Origin: Siphonodentalium dalli
Lineage: Eukaryota; Mollusca; Scaphopoda; Gadilida; Siphonodentaliidae
NCBI GenBank assembly: GCA_032622095.1
Contig: CP136068.1
Location: forward strand, 148,317,365 to 148,381,364
DNA: 64,000 nt
Direction: 5' to 3'
The translations under genes and the position numbers were made by a program. Numbering within the stretch: the stretch's first letter is position 1; every line of letters begins with the position of its first letter. A model generated the notes under the pieces. That model saw only the letters and a program-made list of their open reading frames with translations. It did no database searches and was not told where the DNA came from. Shown here piece by piece: positions 20,193 to 29,981 of the stretch.

Positions 20193-20435
20193 TTAACCCT
20201 TTACCCAACAGAACGGCCCTGTGCCAATGCATTCTCTTATATATGCGAGTCGACCATAGGTCGCCTCGCATATATAAGAGAATGCATTGGCTTAACACAT
20301 TAAAAATTATAAAATTGTTAAAGAATGTAAGAAAAAATGGTAAAAAAAGATTTTTTTTAGGCCAATGCATTCTCTTATATATGCGAGGCGACCTATGGTC
20401 GACTCGCATATATAAGAGAATGGGTAAATGGTTAA
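20193..20435. mobile_element. family A1 TTAA element
   Basis: TTAA-flanked; left CCCTTTACCCAACAGAACGG. The second cassette runs straight into the right terminus (GAGAATGGGTAAATGG), so the terminal 30 bp were lost by internal deletion. The stretch 19670-20192 before it shows no gene or repeat. Confidence 0.75.
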
Positions 20436-20440
20436 AGGCA

Positions 20441-20890
20441 TGGATGGCCTTCGTTATAAGTTATAATTTAGAAATAACAGTTATCAAATTATGAAAATTT
20501 GCACGAGAAAATACTAATGATATTGTATTATGATAGTATGAATGCTATTTTATCCATAAAACACACTACTGTGAGCCGAGCATAAAAGGTGAGTGATAAA
20601 CAAAACACTCAACACCATGGTGATTTTTTACCCATCCAACACTAAAATCTTGAGAGGCGAAGATTAGCGAGCGCCATACCGGTATGTTGTAAACAAAGTT
20701 CAATAAGTGGGGTCTCCCCGGTGTTGAGTGTTTTGCTTATTGCATACTCTTTACATACTGTTTGTTCACATAACATAGAGTACTAACATGCAATTTACTC
20801 GATATTTATGATTGGTATAAGAAAATAATTTGTCTATAATATAAAATTATTTCTGTTTATGGCAGTTTTAATGGATGGGACTATTTAAAC
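20441..20890 (+). repeat. diverged relative of the 11840-13071 element interior
   Basis: GGATGGCCTTCGTTATAAG, ACATGCAATTTACTCGATAT and TCTGTTTATGGCAGTTTTAA match segments of 11930-12090 and 12570-12700 in the same order. Terminal repeats are not visible and the middle differs. Confidence 0.5.
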
Positions 20891-21081
20891 AGCAACACCT
20901 GCCGCTAATGCTTACCATATCTTTAATATCAACCAATTTCGTTCATATAAACAATGTTGTAAGAGTATGAAAACTGGAGCTGGAAAGTACTGATTTAAAT
21001 ACAAATGTATGGGCAACAATATTAATACAGCCTCCTGAAGTGGTGCAATATTTTTGATTTCAGGTTTGTGTATTTTTCAGT

Positions 21082-21546
21082 TTAAAGATGCATAATCTGA
21101 ATTAACGCTCCCAAATTACTATTTCTTTGGCTTCGGGGGTAAAAAATATTTGATTTGAGTCGAGGAACCTACCAATTAAAGCTCAGAGTGATCAGATATC
21201 AATTTTTTAAATTTGTTATTTCTTGAGATGTGCACTTATTTGTGGCCCAGAAAAAAGTCGTCAAACTGAGGGTCTCGGACAAAATTGCGGATGAAGATGA
21301 ATAACTGTAAAATCAAGTGGTAATATGGCCAAATTTTATGTTAGGTACTCAAGTGATGATACGTCCATATTTCGTTGAACAAAATGATGATAAATAGCAC
21401 GTTTTGGGAAATTTGATACCGTAGTAGACAGTGGTTAGCATTATTTTGTTGCAATTAATCGATTCTGATAACTAAAGCATATTTTGAAGAAAGGTTGTTG
21501 TAACTTGATGATATGATGACCGTCTGATCAGATTGAGTACCTTTAA
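21082..21546 (+). mobile_element. family E TTAA element, full copy
   Basis: TTTAAAGATGCATAATCTG at the left and GATTGAGTACCTTTAA at the right, with TTAA at both ends. It is the longest plus-strand E copy in the window. Confidence 0.75.
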
Positions 21547-21693
21547 CAAATGAAAAAGAATCAATATATTTTTATGAATTTTCTACCATTTTGAGATTTC
21601 CTCTGAAGATTGAACATGGCAGGTTGTGGGGTGGGTGTTGGTTATCCGTTTTCACCAAATGAAATAGAAAAAAACTGACAGTGTAGTGTTAGC

Positions 21694-21960
21694 TTAACCC
21701 TTTACCCAACAGAACGGCCATGTGCCAATGCATTCTCTTATATATGCGAGTCGACCATAGGTCGCCTCGCATATATAAGAGAATGCATTGGCTTAACACA
21801 TATTAAAAATTATGAAATTGTCAAAGAATGTAGAAAAATATTATAAAAATTGTTAAAAAATGTAAGAAAAAATTAAAAAATTGTTATAGAATGTAAGAAA
21901 AAATAGTCTGTTGAAGCTTTATTTGGGTGTTTTTGGCCGTTTTGTTGGGTAACGGCTTAA
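21694..21960. mobile_element. family A1 TTAA element, one cassette lost
   Basis: TTAA-flanked, left CCCTTTACCCAACAGAACGG, right TTTTGTTGGGTAACGGC. The first cassette is intact (about 21721-21790); the second is deleted. Confidence 0.75.
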
Positions 21961-22337
21961 AAGCATATGATAATAACTGGCAGTCTGCCATTGTTCTTCT
22001 GTAATAGTACCATTGGACTCAACTTCTCAAGATTACTTTACATGTATTTGTCCTATAATGTATGTGCTATTTTCTCCTATCCTACTCAGAACATTTGTCA
22101 GTCACCTGGTGTTTGTATTTGTCTCCTTGTTGAAACTGTTATATTTTATTCCATAGTCAGGATTCACTCAATGTAATGGCTGTTAAAGCTTCATTAAATA
22201 ATCTGCTAATATAAAAAAAAACTTATTTATGAATACTCCTTCACACCCAAACTGGACTGGACACCTGTCATTGCCCAGAGGGTCAATTATATCTTCAATA
22301 TTTGACCACTTAACAGTATATTCAGACTCTGAATGTT

Positions 22338-22578
22338 TTAACCCTTTCACAACAGGAGCTGTGCTGGTGCAGCATTAAATATCATGTGCCAGTGCATTGG
22401 GAGCCTCGCATATATAAGAGAATACACTGGTTTACAAGGCCAAGGTATATGTTTTAGGCCAATGTCTTCTCTTTTAAATGGGATGCTCCTTTAATATGGG
22501 AGACTCGCATATATAAGAGAATGCATTGGCACAGGGTTTTCACAAAATTTCAAGGAGCTCCAGTCACGGAAGGGTTAA
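22338..22578. mobile_element. family A2 TTAA element
   Basis: TTAA-flanked, CCCTTTCACAACAGGAGC to GCTCCAGTCACGGAAGGG. Both cassettes are partly deleted or mutated. Confidence 0.7.
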
Positions 22579-22635
22579 AGTTCAAAGATAAACTACATGT
22601 AGATGCTACAGCATGTTATTGATAATGTTTCACAG

Positions 22636-22830
22636 GCAAACTGTACATTCAGTGATGCCGTGGCATATATGGAATTCATAAATATTCAAAAAGCTCCATA
22701 TATGGAATGCTACTCCAGAACTTGGACCTGTAGAACTGAATGCGTGGAATGGGGAGGGATGGTTCCAATATGGTAGCGACTCAGTGGTCTTGCTTATTAG
22801 TGAATAACATAAAATTAAGCTTAACTCCTG
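22636..22830. repeat. low-copy repeat related to 24640-24790
   Basis: CCAATATGGTAGCGACT preceded by GGGATGG or GGATGGA, and nearby ATGGAATGCTACTC, recur in diverged form at 24640-24790. The ends and type are unknown. Confidence 0.35.
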
Positions 22831-23040
22831 GTACATTTACATGCATTACACAATCATTATGCCTCACAGTATGCTTAAGTATAATTGAATTATTCACAAT
22901 GCATTTACATGTATACTTCAGTGTGAAGGAATTATAAATGCGCTTGCACTCTTCAAACTCCTCTCAAGCTTATATGGTGCAAATAACCTTTGATATATCT
23001 CTGCCTACTAGTGAAAAACCACCAAATTATATTTCAGTTA

Positions 23041-23441
23041 GGCTGAAATGGTCATTGTCACCCTGTTTCGTTCAGTTGGGTACCCAGCTTTTTAAAACTT
23101 TCAGTTGGGTACCCAGCTTTTATAAAATTTACATTTGGGTACCAAGCTTTATGAGCAGTCAATCTGCAGCACCTATGTCATATGCATACAATTCTTCTCC
23201 GCTATTATTTTCAAGCATCGTGACGAATAGACATCATAATTCATATATAAACACATTTTACATGTTCATTTCGCAATCAACAGACGGAAATCACTAATTA
23301 AATCACGCTCTGTTTGAGATTTCGTAAAGCTGGGTACCCAAATGTAAATTTTACAAAAGCTGGGTACCCAACTGAAAATAAAAAAAAACTGGGTACCCAA
23401 CTGAACGAAAGGGGGTGACAGTGACCATTTCAGACTGAATT
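23041..23441. mobile_element. foldback with GGGTACCCA-rich arms
   Basis: The arms begin near TGAAATGGTCATTGTCACCC and end in its complement. Each arm holds three spaced AGTTGGGTACCCAGCTTT-like words (KpnI palindrome GGGTACCC), inverted between the arms. The arms are about 110 bp around a unique centre. Confidence 0.6.
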
Positions 23442-23691
23442 AGGGCAATAAATCATAAGATCTGGTGGGGTAGAAAACTAATTTATCAAATTGAGGAATT
23501 AGTTATAAATTCCAGGGATATAAGTTGTTAAACAACGAAGAATGTACAGCACACTGCTTTAACCATGGCAAGACAATTGACTATTACCCTTGCGTCTATG
23601 GCCAGCATTGGCCCCTGCAAGGAAACCCTTTTCAGATACAGATCACAACAAGGACATACGTTGCTCCACAATAAGCAAGATCACTGAGTCG

Positions 23692-24547
23692 GGGTCCGTG
23701 ACTACCCGCCCCCGAGACAACCCGCCACCTTTCACTCTGAGACAACCCCCCCCCGGACAACCCGCCCCCAAAAATCAATTAGCGGTAATCAGTGGCTAAT
23801 TAGGAGGTGTGAGAGGATTATGAGATGTTTGTTTAACGAAACTGGGGTTTTTTTTTTTTATAGATTTGTATTTGATTTAACAACATGGACAACAATAAAT
23901 ACACATGTAATATAATATAACTTATGAACACAAAAATGCATCAACGATAATATAATGAACGAAATTTAAAAACGGAATGAATGAATATGAACGAAGATTA
24001 AAAACTAAATTTGTCTGCACTGTGCCGGTCTCTTCTCCGTTCCGTAGACGCTTGAGCACTTCTTCAGAAACCTGGCTGTTGTTAACCTCGGTGGATCGGA
24101 CATGTAATTAATCATCCCAGAACTCCCTAATCTCCCTGGCCTGGATAGTGAGTGGTTTGGGGTGGCTAGCCCCGGGGTTGTCGAAAGGGCCGAAATGCCC
24201 TTTCCTTAATCCCAATGAAGATGTCCCACACTCATTCCGAGAGTTAATATACCCAGTTCCGTCGGCATCGTTCAAAGGCTGTTTGTATACTCACCTCCAG
24301 TTAACATCAGTGAGATGAATCATGATCACTAAGTGATGTGATAACACACCGTGATAATGAACCATTTGCATATCAAATGTTTGTTTTGAAAGCATCCCTT
24401 TTAATTAGTCTTCACTTACCTTAAGTGCCGTTCAGTTGTCAAAACATCGTGTCATTCTTTATCCCAGGGGGCGGGTTGTCCGGGGGGGGGGGGTTGTCTC
24501 AGAGTGAAAGGTGGCGGGTTGTCTCGGGGGCGGGTAGTCCCGTTCCC
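23692..24547. mobile_element. 856-bp element with 8-bp duplication and C-rich termini
   Basis: The exact duplication CTGAGTCG lies at 23684-23691 and 24548-24555. The termini GGGTCCGTGACTACCCGCCC and the complement of GGGAACGGGACTACCCGCCC extend into inverted GAGACAACCCGCCACC blocks with poly-C runs. The 8-bp site suggests a hAT-type integration. The reverse strand at about 24290-23990 has a coding-like stretch broken by one TAA. Confidence 0.7.
23990..24290 (-). pseudogene. coding-like fragment inside the 23692-24547 element
   Basis: Read on the minus strand, one frame gives about 100 residues with a single TAA near 24112 (GHFGPFDNPGASHPKPL before it, TEVNNSQVSEEVLKRLRNG after it). I do not recognise it; it could be a captured host exon or transposase remnant. 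Confidence 0.25.
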
Positions 24548-25040
24548 CTGAGTCGCTAGCATATTGGATCCATCTAACCCCCATTCAACGTGCTCTCTCT
24601 ATCTGTTGGTTGTGCAGTGAAGGAACCAATTCTGGTTTTATAGCACTGAGTAGCATTCCATGTATGGAGTTTTGAATATTCATATGGCATTCATGACTAT
24701 AGAACCTGTACCCTCAGCATTGACTGTGCGCGAACGTGGCTGGATGGACCCAATATGGTAGCGACTTGGTTATCTCGTTTATATAAAGAAATGTTCGTTT
24801 CGTTTCAAGAACACATTTTCAAATCCCGAAATTTAATTTACTGAAATTTAGCCGGTGGACGATTTTCAGCGATTCAGTTGGAATCAGAATTGAAGATATC
24901 TCAGGAAACAAGAAACACACTTCTGTGACAACATATAAACAATGTGTGAGTATTTTTCAGCCAATTGGATGATAAATTTCCTAAATGTTCCTATTTTCGA
25001 CGTAGTCGTTGGCTAAGACTAAGTTACTCACTAACACTAA

Positions 25041-26036
25041 CAGGTCGGGCACACATCCAAAACGGTCTACGTAGATCGTTTTGTCTACTGTAGCCCGATT
25101 GAGCTACGTTTTAAATGTGATTTACACACCTCCATCGATTACCGCCATACCACGAGAAAAGCACATTTTGAATTTGCGTTCATTAGTTGTGTACCACTTG
25201 GCACTATTGCGTCTACAAAGAAACAAAAAACCCAACGACTCACCGCGGCTTAGGCGCAATTAACGATGTTTTAATTAAGACCTGTTAGCGTTTGGTAGTG
25301 ACTTTCCCGAAAATATCAGATTTTTCCATAAAAGTAGGGAACAATCCATTTGTTTTTGCAGGATATTTATTTTTGAAGGTCAGGAATGTCCAGTTTATGT
25401 GGCTCACCTGATTAGTGATTGGATAAAGCGAACAGCTTCACTCGGAGACGAGTATTTGTTAAATGTTTGGCGACCGCCATTCAGAGAAGGCAACAACGGA
25501 AACACGATTCACAACTCTACTTTGAAATTTGGAAGCACCCCCCGTAACATTACAGTTATACAAATATGGTTGTTCATTTGTTGTTCCGTACATTCCAACA
25601 GATAGATGTTACACTGAAATTCCATTAAGAACGTACCATTAATCCCCGGCTAAATGCAACCAATCAGATTATCGCCTGCACACGGATGTTTACGAACACA
25701 ATTGCGACCGGAACTACCTCAGATTTGATGAAGATTTACATTTTGATCAAGAGATTTTGATGATCATTTCTTACGGTTTTTCATGGTAAATTGACCAAAA
25801 CAAATCGATTTTGAATCGCTCAAAAGGTATTAAAGCCGTGGTGAGTCGTTGAGTTTTTTGCTTCTTTGTAGACGTGATAGTGGTACACAACTAATGCATG
25901 AAAATTCGAAATGCGCTTTTGTCGTGGTATGGCGATAATCGCAGGAGGTGTGTAAATCACATTAAAAACATAGCTCAATCGGGCTACAGTAGACAAAACG
26001 AGCTACGTAGACCGTTTTTGATGTGTGCCCGACCTG
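25041..26036. mobile_element. 1.0-kb element with about 200-bp inverted termini
   Basis: CAGGTCGGGCACACATC and its complement start arms that continue through ACGGTCTACGTAG, GTGATTTACACACCTCC and AACGACTCACC on both sides. ACTAA is duplicated (25036-25040, 26037-26041). No transposase. The superfamily is unassigned. Confidence 0.7.
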
Positions 26037-26066
26037 ACTAAGTGCGCCTACAGTAAATTGAATAAT

Positions 26067-26606
26067 CAGGTCAGGCACATCCAGAATTCCACTATTTAAA
26101 AAGTATTATAGTGTCATGACCATACCATATTCATATTTCCTTTATTTGCGTCGGGGAATAGAAGACGGCGCATACCAGTGTACAGCCACATTTCAGTTTC
26201 ACTTTGAACAATAAATATTGCAGCGAATGAACAGTCTTCCAACAAACTTTGTTGTGCAATCTTTTGCGCCAGCTTTGTTATTCAATAGTATTACTAATAT
26301 ATGCCTTTATAAATGACAACAGGATGACTCAATCACTCCTTCATAACAACATTTAAACTAAAAATTGAATGCTAATTGAGTTTCTTACCGTGTGCCATGA
26401 TCATGATTAATCATTCTCCTGGATGATACCTAATTAGTGTGACACTGATTTTGAATAATTTGTGTGAAATATGATTTTTGATTATCTCTCTTTTTATATC
26501 AAATTCACAAAACGTTAACATATTAAATGGTCATATACCACTATGACTATAATAGTGGATTACAATGTACCACTATAATAGGTCAATTCAGGATGTGCCT
26601 GACCTG
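26067..26606. mobile_element. 540-bp element with CAGGTCAGGCACATCC termini
   Basis: The exact inverted ends CAGGTCAGGCACATCC and GGATGTGCCTGACCTG closely resemble those of the neighbour at 25041 (CAGGTCRGGCACA), 30 bp away. The interiors differ. No target duplication is obvious. Confidence 0.65.
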
Positions 26607-26743
26607 CAAACCAGAATTGGTTCTGTTCCGCACCACCTACAGACAAAAGTCGATGGATGGCTCAGAATTTCAAGGCTGCAAACAATTTCTCAGAATTAGC
26701 AAAATGGTCCGGTCTTCAACCACCGACTAATCAATAATAGGTC

Positions 26744-27549
26744 AAGTGACCAATTTTGAATGGGGATTTCCATGCAAATCTGCATACCAAAAGTTAGAGT
26801 TGCACATACTTCTGAGTGTGACTTGATGTGGTATTGGAAACAACGCATTTCAGTGGGTCGGCTTAGAACTTGTTCTATTATAAATATATATACATTGTAT
26901 AATGGTGGTGTATTTATTTTTGAATTTTATATTGTGTTTTCAAATAGGTCAAGTGAATATTGTGAGGCCATAATTAAAAAGGTATTTGTTTGTCCTCGCC
27001 CCGACCGACTCGATTTTAACGGCCGACTGGAAATTCTTTTGTTGAGATTGAGATTTTTTTTCTTTCGTAGTGATATGTTGTCTGAGAAGCTCATTTTCGG
27101 TCAGAAACTCCAGCAACTGTGACTGAACAGCATAATTATTTATTGTTCTTGTTGTGTTTTTCCAACTATTAAATTTTTAATTTGTTATCAAATTAATCCC
27201 TGACTATTTATTAATATTGATACCCTCGGCCTGCATCATGGAGGGGACCCTTAGTATGCCATTCCACCTTGCAAAAAAAAAAATCCCTACCTACCTACCC
27301 ACCTGAAAATTTTTGGGTAGTGGTGTGGACAAACAATTTATTAATTTTGGCCTGATGTAATTTACTAATTACAGAAAAAAAAATTCAAAAATTTATTTAT
27401 TGTGAAATTTTGTAATTTATCAAGCGCACCTGCCAGTTAAATGTTATGACTGTTCAATGATATGCCTGCATTGGTTCCCGATCAACTGCTTCATACATAA
27501 CTTTTGCTCGGAGATTTGCATGGAAATCCCCATTCAAAATTGGTCACTT
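26744..27549. mobile_element. 800-bp element with 38-bp inverted termini
   Basis: AAGTGACCAATTTTGAATGG, continuing to ATTTCCATGCAAATCT, is repeated inverted at 27512-27549. The frames inside (26760-27122) start within the terminal repeat and show no known domain. Confidence 0.6.
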
Positions 27550-27622
27550 TAAATAGATCTATCGGTCATGCATGCATCTGGGATAAGGGAAGTCACTCTA
27601 AATTGTTCTATAATTATCATTA

Positions 27623-27722
27623 TGAAGCGCAATTGAATTGCGCTGAAGCACAATTGTATTGTGCTGAAGCACAATTGAATAGCGCTGAAGCGCAATTAAT
27701 TGCACTGAATCGCAATTATTTA
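27623..27722 (+). repeat. 21-bp palindromic minisatellite
   Basis: Four to five units of about 21 bp, each containing GCGCAATTGAATTGCGC-like palindromes joined by TGAA. Units differ by symmetric changes (GCGC to GCAC/GTGC). It would translate as a repetitive AEAQLN peptide but nothing suggests expression. Confidence 0.8.
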
Positions 27723-27725
27723 TTA

Positions 27726-27810
27726 AAAGTGAATTTGGCCTCCCATATTCACCTGCAGTGAAGTACATTATTAAGGAACTACATGTATGGGCCAAATTCA
27801 CTTAAAATTA
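27726..27810. repeat. small hairpin AAGTGAATTTGGCC
   Basis: AAGTGAATTTGGCC and its complement lie 55 bp apart. The element is short, of unknown type, and stands beside the minisatellite. Confidence 0.45.
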
Positions 27811-28205
27811 GTAAATAATTGTGTTGATATGGTTAAGCTTTCCCCACGTTCTAACCAGTGAAATCCAATTAAAATCATACTTACAAACAATTACCTGTTG
27901 AGGAGCTTGTTTTGAGCAGCGAATCAGAACGTTTGTTTCGTATTATCTTAGGATAAGCTTAATGATGGCGGAGTGAAGCTGATATGGCAAGATTTACCGA
28001 TTGAAAAGTTAACTAAAAACTATTTTCTTGATTTTAATGCAAACATATGGATACGTCGTTAAGCAAATATCAAGCAAAATATATTAAGACTGTTGTGAGT
28101 AGATTAGCAAAAGATATTTTTGTGAAGCTCAGTATTAGGTTGTCCCAGTAAAAGTCCATTCCTGCCGCGATAATTTGCAGCATGTGTTGAACTGAGGAAA
28201 TTGAC

Positions 28206-28556
28206 TTAACCCTTAACAGAACGGCCCTGTGCCAATGCATTCTCTTATATATGCGAGTCGACCATAGGTCGCCTCGAATATATAAGAGAATGCATTGGCT
28301 TAACACATTAAAAATGATCAAATTGTCAATGAAAGTAGAAAATATTCTCTTATATATGCGAGGCGACCTATGGTCGACTCGCATATATAAGAGAATGCAT
28401 TGGCACAGGGCATAACTGTAACTATCACAATGTGGTCAAGGAGCCGGTTCCAATGATATTCATATTTGTATGGTTCTATTGAGACAGACTGAAGATATTT
28501 TAGGCTGTTGAAGCTTTATTTGGGCGTTTTTGGCCGGTTTGTTGGGTAAAGGGTTA
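28206..28556. mobile_element. family A1 TTAA element
   Basis: Left TTAACCCTTAACAGAACGG, right TTTGTTGGGTAAAGGGTTAT. Two opposed cassettes (about 28234-28300 and 28340-28402) have a shortened spacer between them. The tail contains the A1-specific GAAGATATTTTAGGCTG segment. Confidence 0.75.
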
Positions 28557-28865
28557 TATAACATTAAATATTTAGCTCGATTTAGCTATACATGTGAGTT
28601 CAAATGAGCTGCTAATTTGACACCTGTGCCAAACCTGTTTATTGTCCTTTGAAAATAATTTATTTATGTTAACACTGAAAAGTATGTGGTAAAATATGAT
28701 TATAGGCCTATATCTTATTAATTTAAAGATTAAGAAGACTAACTTCACACCATATTCCAATGAACAGCCAGTTGAAATTGGCGATGAAATTGACGCATTA
28801 GTCACCACGAATATGCAATTTATCTTCTGCAATTAGGGGATCTAGAAACTTAGCAGGGAAAAAAG

Positions 28866-28976
28866 TAACTATAAACAAAGTTAATTTGAGGATATAGATA
28901 CTTCCCAGAAGATGAGGCCTAAGCAGAATGAGTTCCACAGATGGTGAATTTGTGCAGGGTAGCATCGATCACTAAA
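28866..28976 (-). mobile_element. left part of a family B MITE split by the 6.67-kb insertion
   Basis: Reversed B sequence (ATACTTCCCAGAAGATGAGG, GCAGAATGAG) stops at CACTAAA. The remaining B end reappears at 35644-35696. The first terminal repeat of this copy is missing. Confidence 0.6.
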
Positions 28977-29981
28977 GGGCGATTCTGACAACTGCCATAC
29001 TAATATTTCAAATATAGAACAATTTTATTTTTTCCAATGACAAAACCTGCTCATCTTTGATGCTGATCTTCCTTCAACTCAATATTGGCTAATTCTTCAA
29101 AGATATAGCCTGGCACTTTTTGTTACTTACGTTACATCACAGAAATGCATTTGTTGGGACCACGTGTCTTTGAATGGATTTTTCTCTGAATTCTCAAAGT
29201 ACCAACTTACTAGTATGAGAGTAATCGTGGATTGGGGAAGAATAATTATGATTTGAGGTCAGGGAAATCAATTCTATGGAAACGAAAAATTATTTGTGAT
29301 AGGAATAATCTTGCAGAGTTACGTGCGTAAATTATGTTACAAAAAAATGTTACGTGCGTTACATGTTCAAATCATAGTGATAATTTTGAAATGTTTCTAC
29401 TTAGAAAAGAAGATTTCTTATATTATTTCTTTCAATAACTCATTTTTCAAAAGATTTAAGTGTTTTTGAAGTATATAAATGACTGCATTGTCAATAACAC
29501 ATGCATTATAATTTTTGTGGTTAAATTTGGTACAATACATATAGTGAGATGAGGACAAACTACGCCAGCCTCAGACTGCAACTTATCTCAGTCACAGGTA
29601 TTAGGCACAATTTTTTTTTTTTTAATTTAATAAATATCTCTGAAAGGTATCTATCTCATTTTTGATAGAGGTCAGCATTTTTCTCTACAAAAGCAACATT
29701 TTATGTTTTATTGATCTGTAATTGCAGCACTATGTGACCAAATAATCATAGTTTTCAAAAAAGTTTGGTTCGCCGTCATATTTGTTATTAGTGAACATAG
29801 AAAAACATTTGATAAATCAAATTTATTTGGTTGGTACCCGAAACGTTCGTCCAATGAAAAATAAAAAAATCCAACCCCTAAATCACCGAAATCAATACTC
29901 TAATCATCAAACTAAATAGCCCTATTGTCAAACAGACATTGTTTCACGAAGGACAGCTAATTTGGGTGTGGTACTCAACAT

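Noticed and set aside
20176-20494. Overlapping frames on both strands with the peptide RVDHRSPRIYKRMHW
   Set aside because: The same peptide appears wherever a family A hairpin cassette occurs (also 28070, 39703, 43022, 51831, 62009). It is a translation of the palindrome, not a gene family.
22938-23297. 119-residue plus-strand frame
   Set aside because: It runs across the GGGTACCC foldback, has no recognisable domain, and reads low-complexity words such as SFYKIYIWVPSF from the repeats.
26760-27122. 120-residue plus-strand frame
   Set aside because: It starts within the terminal inverted repeat of the 26744-27549 element and shows no domain; likely chance.
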